DNA of 14,328 nt from an uncultured Alphaproteobacteria bacterium (GCA_946611025.1 CAMOCR010000010.1:1-14328); one strand, 5' to 3'; shown: positions 6,251-14,284, counted from the first letter of the stretch. Numbers and translations: made by a program. Notes: generated from the sequence alone by a model not told the origin.

Positions 6251-8197
6251 ATGGAAGGACAAGGAACAATGGTTTTAGCAAATACGATTTTATTCTATAT
6301 TGCCGGTGGTTTTGGAATATTGCTGCTGATTACGTTGGGCATGTTGTTTATGGTATCGCGCAAATCACAACATGTTATGCAATCGATGCTGGATATCCTG
6401 ATGCGGCCGGAATCTGTGCGTGTCCAAGATGCTAGCCGTGTTTTACAAACCGTTTTGGCGGGCGAAATCGCAAAAATAGAATCTGGTTTCAAGACAATGG
6501 TTGACACATTGAATGGTCAAATTGTCCACGCCAATGAATTAAAGCAACAATTGACTGAACAAAACGACAAATTGATTGCAACCGCGGATGATGCAACAAA
6601 AAAATTGGTTCAAATGTCGGGACGGTTGGAAAACACATTGGGCGGATTGCAAACAATTGTCGATTCCACGGCATGGGGCGATGTTGGCACCGCCGCAGAC
6701 AGATTTTCGGCAAATGTTAATGATTTATTGAATAAAATTCACGAAACGACACAGAATACAACCAACCAAGTCACCGAAATCCAATCGCAAATTGATTCGT
6801 GGGTTGCAGCGGGCGCAGATTTAAATGAAAAATTGCATAATCAATTTGATTCCAACGCCACACAAATGCAAGACGTCACCGAAAAGACCGAAATATTGTC
6901 ATCAAAATTAAGCGAAATGTCCCAAGCGACCGTTGATGGTTTCAATAATGTCAAGACGGCATCGGCGGACTATGCCGAAATCATGGATAAAAACAATACA
7001 ATGCTGGATGGACATTTGAATAAAATGGATGCGTTTAGCAAACAATCCAAGAAATTATTGACCAACCAAACCAACACCATTATGAACACCGCCAATGTTG
7101 TATCTGGCCAGGTTAGATTGACCGAAACATCCATTGAAAAACAAATTGAAAAACTGTCAACGGCGGTGGAAACACTGATGTCGTCTGCCACCACAACCGA
7201 GGCGTCCATCCGTGGCATTACAAACGAATTGTCGTTGTTGACCAATCGGTTTGATGGTGAAATCAAGGAATTTGCAACCGATGTTGTGTCCGAATTAAAA
7301 ACGGTGTCTGGTGTTGCAAACATCACACTGGAAAACACCAAGACCGCCGCCAACGCGTTTTCTGAATCGGTTCGCACAATGGGTACCGGCGTTCGCGAAA
7401 CACTGATTGAAATGAACACCGCGCACACGCAATTGTCGGGACAATCTGAAAACCTGATAAAAATGTCGCGCGAAACGACCGAACAATTGCAACCGTTATC
7501 GCAATTGATTGAAAAGTATTATGCAGCCCTGCCCGATTTGTCACGCGATTCTGTGGCTGCGGGCGAAACACTGGGCAAGATTGTTGCCGAATTGAACACG
7601 ACAATGGAAAAGATGAAATCGACCGTAAATGAATCAACCGACGCGATTTCGGCATCTGCAACAAAACTGGATGAATTGGCGGGCGGTTCACGCCAGCAAA
7701 TGATTGATTTGATGGCGGACTATGCCAAGGCTGTTGACACCATGCAAACACTGAACAAGCAAATGATGGTGGCGCGCGCATCGGCACCAATGGATGCGAT
7801 TAAATCTGTGCCGACGCCGCAGTTCGCCCCCGTCAGCGCACGCGACTTTTTAACACAAAGCAACAAAGCATTCGACAAAATGCACGAACAGACCGTTGAT
7901 TTGACGCGTGCAACCGGCGTTGATATTCCAGACACCATATGGACCAAATATCACGATGGCGACAAGGCAATATTTTCAAAATGGCTGGCGAAAATGCTGA
8001 CCGCTGCCGACAAAAAGCAAATTCGCGAAATTCTGAAAAACGATGCCGTATTTCGTTCCCAGGCAACACAGTTTGTCCGCAGTTTTACCAAGGTTATGGA
8101 CGCCGCACAATCGGTTGAAAACCCCGACAAAGTGGCAAGCGCATTGTTAAAAACCGATCTGGGTAAAATCTATACCGCGTTAAAAGGTCATATTTAA
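6251..8197 (+). CDS. Membrane-anchored long coiled-coil protein, unknown function
   Basis: I do not recognise this 648-residue protein. Residues about 10-31 form one hydrophobic segment (FYIAGGFGILLLITLGMLFMV) followed by SRKSQ, predicting a single N-terminal membrane anchor with the rest in the cytoplasm. Residues about 35-500 are almost unbroken helix, rich in Thr, Ser, Asn, Gln and Ala with heptad-like hydrophobic spacing, resembling the signalling stalk of a chemoreceptor. However, no HAMP, sensor domain or conserved chemoreceptor hairpin tip is present. The last 119 residues (about 530-648) look like a separate compact domain with DIPDTIWTKYHDGDKAIF, then helices, ending DLGKIYTALKGHI. 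Two starts are plausible: ATG 6251 behind GGGGGGA, and ATG 6269 behind AAGGA. Base composition matches its neighbours. A role in envelope organisation or in localising partners is a guess from architecture only. Confidence 0.88.
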   Translation: MEGQGTMVLANTILFYIAGGFGILLLITLGMLFMVSRKSQHVMQSMLDILMRPESVRVQDASRVLQTVLAGEIAKIESGFKTMVDTLNGQIVHANELKQQLTEQNDKLIATADDATKKLVQMSGRLENTLGGLQTIVDSTAWGDVGTAADRFSANVNDLLNKIHETTQNTTNQVTEIQSQIDSWVAAGADLNEKLHNQFDSNATQMQDVTEKTEILSSKLSEMSQATVDGFNNVKTASADYAEIMDKNNTMLDGHLNKMDAFSKQSKKLLTNQTNTIMNTANVVSGQVRLTETSIEKQIEKLSTAVETLMSSATTTEASIRGITNELSLLTNRFDGEIKEFATDVVSELKTVSGVANITLENTKTAANAFSESVRTMGTGVRETLIEMNTAHTQLSGQSENLIKMSRETTEQLQPLSQLIEKYYAALPDLSRDSVAAGETLGKIVAELNTTMEKMKSTVNESTDAISASATKLDELAGGSRQQMIDLMADYAKAVDTMQTLNKQMMVARASAPMDAIKSVPTPQFAPVSARDFLTQSNKAFDKMHEQTVDLTRATGVDIPDTIWTKYHDGDKAIFSKWLAKMLTAADKKQIREILKNDAVFRSQATQFVRSFTKVMDAAQSVENPDKVASALLKTDLGKIYTALKGHI

Positions 8198-8199
8198 TA

Positions 8200-8227
8200 T
8201 TGACAAAACGCGATTTTTGTGTAGTAT
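8200..8227 (+). promoter_or_regulatory. Sigma-70-type promoter for the glycosyltransferase gene
   Basis: A perfect TTGACA -35 (8200-8205) is followed by a 16-base spacer and TAGTAT (8222-8227). The leader is short and carries AAAGGAC (8234-8240) before ATG 8249. The first nine bases, TTGACAAAA, are the same as in the promoter at 871. Confidence 0.65.
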
Positions 8228-8248
8228 TACAACAAAGGACACGCGTTT

Positions 8249-9355
8249 ATGTCAACCCAAAAAGCATCAAAATTGATGACGATTATTATTCCATGCTATA
8301 ACATAGAGCCGTATATACGGCCATGTTTGCATTCAATTATGGAACAAAACATCATCGACCGATGCCAGATTTTATGCATAGATGATGGATGTACCGATGG
8401 CACGACCAAGCATCTGGAACGCTATGCAAAAAAGAATCCCGATATTATTACAATACTGGACCGCAAAACCAAGCGTGGTATTAAAAATTCTGGCGTGTCT
8501 GCGGCGCGCAATTTGGGACTGGACAACGCGGTGGGACAAACAATTATGTTTGTTGACGGCGACGATGTAATTGGCGGTATTCCAAAATTTATTCATCACA
8601 TTGACCGATATTATCTGGCAGAATTTTATGATGCACTGATGTCAAAACCAGATACCGCAATGATTGTCGGCAAAATGGACTATATTGACCCACAATGCAC
8701 AAAAATCATTTCTACAAAACGTTTTGATACACTGAACAACAGATTGGAACACCAGATTTCAAAAATCGATCAACAACTGGATTTCTTGGATTTACGCATC
8801 AGCAGCTGCAATACATTATATCGCACAGAGATTATAAACAAACCATCTGTGGCAGATTGCCTGCGTTTTACACCAAACATGATGTATTTCGAAGATGCCG
8901 ATTTTATAATGAAATATGCGTTCCGTGCATTGGATGAACAATATCAATATATACTAAATACCACAGAAAAACCGGTATATTATTTTTATCGCAACCGACC
9001 ACATTCTGCGATGCACAAACTGTCGCCACAACATTCCGAAAGCACCATGCGTTGCTTTGACCGAACAAAAAAGCGGTTGGAATACTATGCGAACCTGCTA
9101 AACAAGTGCGAAACATATTTTGGTGCGGACTCACGCATGTATAATATTGCCGCACACAGATATGCAAACAAAACCGCATCAGACATCGAAAAATATTCCA
9201 AGCCCGACAATTCTTACAACCAAGAATACAATGGGTTGTTGGACTTTATTCCAAACGAATGCAGTCGCGAATGCATGAATTCGAACTGTGGCGATTGCGG
9301 ATATCAGTATAAATTAAAATATCTGTGCAACAAACTGATTACACATACAAAATAA
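8249..9355 (+). CDS. Family 2 glycosyltransferase (GT-A fold) with C-terminal cysteine cluster
   Basis: A cytoplasmic GT-A glycosyltransferase of 368 residues that should transfer a sugar from a nucleotide-sugar donor, probably during surface polysaccharide or glycolipid synthesis. N-terminal domain: TIIIPCYN (about 11-18), ILCIDDGCTDGT (nucleotide-binding Asp45-Asp46), SGVSAARNLGL (about 81-91) and the metal-binding FVDGDD (DGDD at 103-106). The YFEDADF segment at about 213-219 supplies the acidic catalytic-base motif. No membrane segment is evident. The tail from residue 338 holds a cysteine cluster, C-x3-C-x4-C-x2-C (338, 342, 347, 350) plus Cys360, which is unusual for the family and could bind zinc or iron. 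The start ATG 8249 is backed by AAAGGAC at good spacing; an alternative ATG lies at 8276. It has its own promoter and no sugar-pathway neighbours, so donor and acceptor cannot be named. Confidence 0.88.
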   Translation: MSTQKASKLMTIIIPCYNIEPYIRPCLHSIMEQNIIDRCQILCIDDGCTDGTTKHLERYAKKNPDIITILDRKTKRGIKNSGVSAARNLGLDNAVGQTIMFVDGDDVIGGIPKFIHHIDRYYLAEFYDALMSKPDTAMIVGKMDYIDPQCTKIISTKRFDTLNNRLEHQISKIDQQLDFLDLRISSCNTLYRTEIINKPSVADCLRFTPNMMYFEDADFIMKYAFRALDEQYQYILNTTEKPVYYFYRNRPHSAMHKLSPQHSESTMRCFDRTKKRLEYYANLLNKCETYFGADSRMYNIAAHRYANKTASDIEKYSKPDNSYNQEYNGLLDFIPNECSRECMNSNCGDCGYQYKLKYLCNKLITHTK

Positions 9356-9360
9356 TCACC

Positions 9361-10031
9361 CTATTTCGTGCGTGCAATGTATTTGTCTAAAATTCCACGC
9401 ATACAATCGAAAACCTCGTTTGGGTTCATACGCATACCATTGGACTTAATTTCGTTCACCACAGTCCAATTTTTCGCATTTTGTTGCGCAATTGTTTTAT
9501 AGACACTGGAAACATCTTCTAATAATTTCAAATCGCTTTCGTGAATGTCTGGTTTGCCGTTTTGATACGCCTTTAACCCCTGGGTGCGCATTGCATATGA
9601 TATTTGTGCTGGTAAATACAGATAGATGTTATAATCTGGGCGAATTATGCCCATTTGATTAAATTCCATATCTTCCAGATATGCGATTTTGTCTTTCCAC
9701 TGGTCGCGTGGCAATTTTGCAATTGAAAACGCGTTGCTGTATGTATAGCGGTCAAAAACAACCCATTTGCCCGCATCCAGCCATTTTTTGATTTGCGGCA
9801 TGTGTGCCTGGCGATCCAATGCATATGGCAACATGGTATATTCCGCCGGTAAATTGCGTGTTCACCAAATTTACCGTTCAAGTAGTCTTTGATAAATCCA
9901 CCCCAATATGAATTATATTGCGGAAAATCCAGTGTTTCGGTTGCGATGCCCCGCCCGTTCAAATATTCAACAATTTTCATAACTTGGGTGTGTTTGCCGG
10001 CTTTGTCTGCGCCTTCGACTGCTATTATCAT
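9361..10031 (-). pseudogene. tmk: Thymidylate kinase, atypical type, interrupted by a single-base frameshift
   Basis: dTMP kinase phosphorylates dTMP to dTDP for DNA synthesis. The start is ATG 10031 with AAAGGAAAGGA immediately upstream. The N-terminal frame carries the P-loop MIIAVEGADKAGKHTQ (residues 1-16), then LDFPQYNSYWGG and FIKDYLNGKFG. After the Gly-Glu codons at 9866-9861 this frame degenerates. The frame that continues the family resumes as NLPAEYTMLPYALDRQAH and then WVVFDRYTYSNAF, running uninterrupted to TAG at 9361. One base is missing between about 9850 and 9866; the 671-base span is one short of a multiple of three, and restoring a base would give about 223 residues, normal for the family. 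Neither half has other damage. Because Tmk is normally essential, an assembly or sequencing error, a very recent mutation, or a second tmk elsewhere are all possible. It ends 5 bases from the convergent glycosyltransferase gene. Confidence 0.85.
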
Positions 10032-10053
10032 ATCCTTTCCTTTATTACACAAA

Positions 10054-10072
10054 AGCCCGCAAAACGCGGGCT
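10054..10072 (-). terminator. Rho-independent terminator after rpoD
   Basis: A 7-base GC-rich inverted repeat (10054-10060 and 10066-10072, AGCCCGC on plus) with a 5-base loop lies 8 bases beyond the rpoD stop. On the minus strand it is followed by TTTTGTG, a short U-run. The downstream tmk has no obvious promoter of its own, so partial read-through may feed it. Confidence 0.75.
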
Positions 10073-10079
10073 ATAACTA

Positions 10080-12170
10080 TTAATCTTCCAAGAAACTGCG
10101 CAATTTACGCGCGCGTGTTGGATGCTTTAATTTGTTCAACGCCTTTTGTTCAATCTGGCGGATACGTTCACGGGTCACGCCGATGTATTCACCAACTTCT
10201 TCCAATGTACTTGTTTTGTTGGTGGACATACCGAAACGTTGACGCAGAACGGTTTCTTCCTTGGGGTCCAATTCCGACAAAATTTGCGTGACGATTTTAC
10301 GCAGATTCTTTTGCGCCGCCGATGTGAACGGATTTTTCGCGGTTTCGTCTGCGATAATTTCGATACGGCTGCTGTCGTCTTCGGTACCAACGGGCGCCTC
10401 TAATGAAATTGGTTTCAGGTTCACCTTCATCGCCTTGTGAATCTTGTCCACTGGCAAATAAATAATCTTGGACAATTCTTCGGCGGTTGGATTGCGACCA
10501 TATTTGTGCATAAATTGGCGCGATGCGCGTTGAATCTTGTGAATATTATCAATCATATGCACTGGGATACGAATCGTACGCGCCTGGTCGGCAATACTGC
10601 GGGAAATACCCTGTTGTATCCAGTTGGTTGCATATGTTGAAAACTTGTTCCCCAAACGATAGTCAAATTTATCAACAGCCTTCATCAAGCCGATATTGCC
10701 GTCTTGAACCAAGTCCGAAAAATCCAAACCAAGCCCGCGATTGCTGGACTTTTTCGCAAATTTGATAACCAGACGCAAGTTTGCCTCTATCATTTCGCGT
10801 TTTGCGCGGGCGGCTTCGGTTTGACCACGGCGCACCAGTTCCACAACCTTTTTATATTCGGCGGTTGGTTGACCGGTTTCATACGCAATTGCGGTGATAT
10901 CTTCTTGAATTTTCAAGATATCTTTTTCGTGTTTCTTTACAAAATTGACCCAAACCTGACTTTTGGACTTTGCCAGTTTTTTGACCCAATTGCGATTGAT
11001 TTCGTTTCCGGCATATTCCGCCAAGAAATCATCGCGTTTAATCTTGTTCGCCATTGCCAAACGCAACAATTTCCCTTCTAGCCCCATCAGCAACTGATCG
11101 CGTTTGGTCAATTGTTCCAAGATTTCGGCATTACGGTCATCATTCAGGCGAATTTTACTGACATTTTCGAACAATTCCAGACGCATTTTTGCATATTTCT
11201 TTTCCAACGCATCGTCTGGTTTTGATGATGTCAACAGATTTTCCAGACGTTTCGCCTGTAATTTCTGCATGCTGTTAAATGTGCGTTTAATTTTCGCGAA
11301 CAAATCCAGAACCATTGGCATCAACGCTTCTTCCATTACTGGAATTGGCACACCCGATGTACCGCGTGGGGTATCTTCTTTTTTGATACCATCTTCGTCT
11401 TCATCATCTTCTTCGTCTTCGTCATCGTCTTCATCGGTTGCAGTTGACTCTTCCAAATCGTCTAAATCATCGTCATCCAGACTGTCGACATCATCAACAC
11501 CCTTTGATTTCATGGCTTCGGATAATGCCGCCAACGATTTTTGTTCGCTTTCAGATGAATACATAACTTCCAGATTCACGATATAGCGCAAACGAATATC
11601 TTCATTCAGCAATTGCTGATACCAATCCAGCATTGCCTGAATTGTCATTGGGCTTTCACACAGACCATAGACCATTAAACGCGATGCGGCCTCGATACGT
11701 TGGGCAATTGCAACTTCGCCGGCGGCGGTCAACAACTGAACCGTGCCGATTTGTTTCAAATATGATTGTACAGAATCTTGGACACCCAAAACCAATGTGC
11801 CGGTTTGACTGCGTTCCAATTGCTTGGCAAAATGTTCGTAATCTTCATCATTGACATCAACCTGTTCGGCATCTGCATTTAACAGATTGCGTGTTTTATC
11901 ACGGTCTTCTTCGTCATCATCATCGGCATAGTATTTTTCCATGTCGCGTGAAAAATTGTCTGTTTCCAGCAATTCCAGACCCAAGTCCTGTTTGAAAAAG
12001 TCCATGACTTCTTCTTGTTCTTCGTCTGGAACTTCGTCTGCTTCGGTGGCGGCATTAAAATCCATCTGGGAAAAATAGCCGTTTTCCACCGCCGAAGACG
12101 CCAATTTTTGAAGATTTTCTGGCAACGAGTCAATCAATAACTTGGTTGCAGAATCCAGTTTTTTTGCCAT
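10080..12170 (-). CDS. rpoD: Primary (housekeeping) sigma factor RpoD
   Basis: The 696-residue sigma-70 directs RNA polymerase to housekeeping promoters. Region 1.1 covers about residues 8-70 (LQKLASSAVENGYFSQMDF). Region 1.2 contains DSVQSYLKQIGTVQLLTAAG (about 130-150). The long non-conserved region has a highly acidic stretch of Asp/Glu runs at about residues 230-265. Region 2 runs from about 458 to 535 (NLRLVIKFAKK at 464, LDFSDLVQDGNIGLMKAVDKF, then RSIADQARTIRIPVHM). The region 3.2 finger is PISLEAPVGTEDDS, and the region 4 helix-turn-helix is at about 654-681 (LEEVGEYIGVTRERIRQIE). Oddity: region 2.3 reads YATNWIQQGIS where E. coli has YATWWIRQAIT, so Asn516 replaces the tryptophan equivalent to W433. 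All other key elements look intact. The start ATG 12170 has AAAGGGC upstream. It follows trcR by 20 bases, so the two are co-transcribed. Confidence 0.97.
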   Translation of the reverse strand: MAKKLDSATKLLIDSLPENLQKLASSAVENGYFSQMDFNAATEADEVPDEEQEEVMDFFKQDLGLELLETDNFSRDMEKYYADDDDEEDRDKTRNLLNADAEQVDVNDEDYEHFAKQLERSQTGTLVLGVQDSVQSYLKQIGTVQLLTAAGEVAIAQRIEAASRLMVYGLCESPMTIQAMLDWYQQLLNEDIRLRYIVNLEVMYSSESEQKSLAALSEAMKSKGVDDVDSLDDDDLDDLEESTATDEDDDEDEEDDEDEDGIKKEDTPRGTSGVPIPVMEEALMPMVLDLFAKIKRTFNSMQKLQAKRLENLLTSSKPDDALEKKYAKMRLELFENVSKIRLNDDRNAEILEQLTKRDQLLMGLEGKLLRLAMANKIKRDDFLAEYAGNEINRNWVKKLAKSKSQVWVNFVKKHEKDILKIQEDITAIAYETGQPTAEYKKVVELVRRGQTEAARAKREMIEANLRLVIKFAKKSSNRGLGLDFSDLVQDGNIGLMKAVDKFDYRLGNKFSTYATNWIQQGISRSIADQARTIRIPVHMIDNIHKIQRASRQFMHKYGRNPTAEELSKIIYLPVDKIHKAMKVNLKPISLEAPVGTEDDSSRIEIIADETAKNPFTSAAQKNLRKIVTQILSELDPKEETVLRQRFGMSTNKTSTLEEVGEYIGVTRERIRQIEQKALNKLKHPTRARKLRSFLED
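11393..11438. repeat. Low-complexity TCN/TTC tract inside rpoD
   Basis: On plus, repeated tcttcgtcttcatc units code on minus for alternating Asp and Glu codons, the acidic non-conserved region of the sigma factor. It is a short imperfect trinucleotide-type repeat that could vary in length between strains. It is not a CRISPR array or an intergenic repeat. Confidence 0.6.
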
Positions 12171-12190
12171 GTATTGCCCTTTGAATGTGA

Positions 12191-12718
12191 TTATTTGTTT
12201 TTCTTTTGCGCTTTGGCAACTGCGTCATGCACCGCCGATTCCGAAACCAAACCCAACACGATTGGGCTTTGAATTTGAATCAACGAATATGATTTGTGTG
12301 TTTTATTACGAATTGACGCAACCGTTGGGTTTGTACTGCGCATCAGGCGCGCAACCTGGCCATCGGACAATTCTGGATAGTTTTTCAAAATCCACAAAAT
12401 ACCGCCCAAACGGTTTTGGCGATGCAATTTTGGCGTATAACCAACGCCCTTTTTGTTTTGCGCCTTTTGCGCGGCAACAATTTCTTCGCGCAGGGTCAGG
12501 CGTGCATTGGGGTCGGCTTCGCATTTTTCGATATCTTCACGCGTCACCTGACCATTCAAAATTGGGTTTAAACCCTGAATCTTGTATGTTTCGGCATCGG
12601 CGATATTTTTTACTTCTAATTCGTGCAGACCGCAGAATTCCGCGATTTGTTCGAACGTCAACGCTGTGTTTTCAATCAACCACAGTGCAGTAGATTTTGG
12701 CATATATGGATAATTCAT
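12191..12718 (-). CDS. trcR: TrcR-like cell-cycle transcriptional regulator (DUF1013 family)
   Basis: A 175-residue cytoplasmic protein matching the DUF1013 family, annotated in alphaproteobacteria as the cell-cycle transcriptional regulator TrcR. Recognised blocks are MPKSTALWLIENTALTFEQI and FCGLHELEVKNIAD (helix-turn-helix-like, about 6-40), GLNPILNGQVTREDIEKCE (about 49-67), YTPKLHRQNRLGGILWILKN (about 94-113) and a second helix-turn-helix-like block, YPELSDGQVARLMRSTNPTV (about 114-133), then PIVLGLVSE near the C-terminus. The start ATG 12718 agrees with the family N-terminus and has AAGGGA at suitable distance. It is the first gene of a transcription unit with rpoD, 20 bases downstream, consistent with a general role in transcription. 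It has an evident promoter at 12748-12776. I am confident of the family; the precise function in this organism is inferred from the family name. Confidence 0.9.
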   Translation of the reverse strand: MNYPYMPKSTALWLIENTALTFEQIAEFCGLHELEVKNIADAETYKIQGLNPILNGQVTREDIEKCEADPNARLTLREEIVAAQKAQNKKGVGYTPKLHRQNRLGGILWILKNYPELSDGQVARLMRSTNPTVASIRNKTHKSYSLIQIQSPIVLGLVSESAVHDAVAKAQKKNK

Positions 12719-12747
12719 GGAAATTCCCTTATGTTATAACGGCGCTA

Positions 12748-12776
12748 AATATACACCACAAAACGCAAAATTTCAA
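12748..12776 (-). promoter_or_regulatory. Promoter of the trcR-rpoD operon
   Basis: On the minus strand TTGAAA (12776-12771), a 17-base spacer and TATATT (12753-12748) form a good sigma-70 promoter. The start would be near 12741, giving a leader of about 23 bases that includes the AAGGGA site. A weaker overlapping candidate (TTGTGG, 17 bases, TATAAC at 12738-12733) would cut into the ribosome-binding site and is less likely. Confidence 0.7.
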
Positions 12777-12803
12777 GTAATTTTTATATTTTTTATTAAA
12801 AAA

Positions 12804-12828
12804 CGAAACCGCCAAGATGGCGGTTTTG
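12804..12828 (-). terminator. Rho-independent terminator after cysS
   Basis: An 8-base inverted repeat (AAACCGCC 12806-12813, GGCGGTTT 12819-12826 on plus) with a 5-base loop lies just beyond the cysS stop codon. Read on minus, the hairpin is followed by CGTTTTTTAAT, a good U-run. It separates cysS from the trcR promoter. Confidence 0.88.
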
Positions 12829-12829
12829 T

Positions 12830-14257
12830 TTATGCCTTTTTAGTCAGTTTTGGGCCGGTCGGCGTGTCGGTTAAAACCCACCCCGCCGCGTCTATTTCCG
12901 CGCGCAGCGAATCCGCCGTTGCCCAATCTTTTGCTGCCTTGGCTGCGGCGCGTTTGTCCGCCAGTGCGACAATTTCCGCCGGCGCAGACACTGATTCCGT
13001 TGCAATCAACTTTTCCGCACGGTCGATAAATTGCAGCCCCAGCAATCTGTCCACAAATTCAACCAGCGCAGCCTTGGTTGTATTATTCACAGAACCGTCT
13101 TTTAATAATTCTTGGAACACAACCAATGTTTCCGCGGTTTTAAGGTTATCGCTGGTCGGCGCCAATAATTTGTCGTGCCATGTGTCATAGACCGCCGCGT
13201 CCAAATCGCCCGATTTATTGGCAATTATATCCGCCACGCGCCGCACAATGTTTTTATAGCCATTTGCCGCCGCATCCAACGCATCCCACGAAAACGCCAA
13301 TTGGCTTTGGAAATGCCCCAATGTTATGAAATAACGATACACAATTGGGTCGTATCCGCGTTTACGCAATGCATCCAAACTTAAAAATTCACCGTTGGAC
13401 TTGCTCATTTTCTCTTTACCAGATTTGTCCATCAAAAATGCCCAATGAACCCAATATGAAACCCATGGCGCCCCGGTTATTGGTTCGCTTTGTGCGATTT
13501 CGTTTGTGTGGTGAATGCGTGCCAAATCTTCGCCACCGGTGTGTATGTCGAAATGGTCGCCCAGTAATTTCATGCTCATTGCACTGCATTCGGCGTGCCA
13601 GCCCGGGAACCCAACACCCCACGGTGAATCCCATTCCATTTGACGCTTTTTATCAGTTGGCGAAAACTTCCACAATGCGAAATCGGTTGGATTGCGTTTT
13701 AATTCATTGAACTCTACACGCGCACCGGCACGATTACCCGCCAAAGACCCACCTGTTAATTGTCCATATGCGGCAAATTTTGATGTATCATAGTAAATAC
13801 CATCACCCGGAATTTCATATGTATAACCCAGTGCCTCTAGCTTTTTAATCAATTCAATTTGTTCGGCAATATAATCTGTGGCATGTGGCATTTCGGTTGG
13901 GCGCATGTTATTCAAATCATCAAAATCACGCAAGAATTCGTCTGTATAGAACTTTGCAATGTCCCATACCGATTTGTTATCGCGCGCCGCCCCCTTTTCC
14001 ATTTTATCTTCGCCAGAATCGTCATCATCACTGGTCAAATGACCCACATCGGTTATATTCATAACATGGTGCACATCATATCCGTTTTCAATAAACATAC
14101 GGCGCAATAAATCATTACGTATCATGCACAACATATTACCAATATGTGCATAGTGATAAACCGTTGGACCGCAACCATAAAAACCAACGTGTCCCGGTAC
14201 CAATGGTTTGAAATCTTCAACTTTACGCGTCATTGTGTTAAATAATCTTATTTGCAT
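12830..14257 (-). CDS. cysS: Cysteinyl-tRNA synthetase
   Basis: Class I aminoacyl-tRNA synthetase that charges tRNA-Cys with cysteine in an ATP-dependent reaction. The chosen start is ATG 14257 (475 residues, beginning MQIRLFNTMTRKVEDF), with AGGGGA upstream. The in-frame extension to 14317 has no family resemblance and would overlap the promoter. Motifs: FYGCGPTVY with zinc ligand Cys29, HIGN (38-41, the HIGH motif), PGWHAECSAM (second zinc Cys), then HHTNE with the zinc His and Glu at the same spacing as E. coli His234 and Glu238, and KEKMSKSNG (the KMSKS loop). Length is normal. The core (FALWKFSPTDKKRQMEWDSP, IHTGGEDLARIHHTNEIAQ) differs from the usual proteobacterial wording (FPHHENEIAQ) and is closer to what I remember from other phyla. 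Own promoter and terminator, so a single-gene unit. Confidence 0.96.
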   Translation of the reverse strand: MQIRLFNTMTRKVEDFKPLVPGHVGFYGCGPTVYHYAHIGNMLCMIRNDLLRRMFIENGYDVHHVMNITDVGHLTSDDDDSGEDKMEKGAARDNKSVWDIAKFYTDEFLRDFDDLNNMRPTEMPHATDYIAEQIELIKKLEALGYTYEIPGDGIYYDTSKFAAYGQLTGGSLAGNRAGARVEFNELKRNPTDFALWKFSPTDKKRQMEWDSPWGVGFPGWHAECSAMSMKLLGDHFDIHTGGEDLARIHHTNEIAQSEPITGAPWVSYWVHWAFLMDKSGKEKMSKSNGEFLSLDALRKRGYDPIVYRYFITLGHFQSQLAFSWDALDAAANGYKNIVRRVADIIANKSGDLDAAVYDTWHDKLLAPTSDNLKTAETLVVFQELLKDGSVNNTTKAALVEFVDRLLGLQFIDRAEKLIATESVSAPAEIVALADKRAAAKAAKDWATADSLRAEIDAAGWVLTDTPTGPKLTKKA

Positions 14258-14284
14258 GGTATTTCCCCTGTTGTTTTCCATACG

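Noticed and set aside
6251..8197. Methyl-accepting chemotaxis protein or ZorA-type defence protein
   Set aside because: There is no HAMP or sensor domain, no conserved chemoreceptor hairpin tip, only one membrane segment, no MotA-like domain and no partner gene beside it.
9645..9850. Continuation of the upstream tmk frame beyond the frameshift as a real alternative C-terminus
   Set aside because: Residues after FGEHAIYR bear no resemblance to dTMP kinases and the codons are those of the correct protein read out of frame.
11371..11475. Repeat array at the TCTTCG-rich stretch
   Set aside because: It is coding sequence for the acidic part of RpoD. Units are irregular and there are no spacers.
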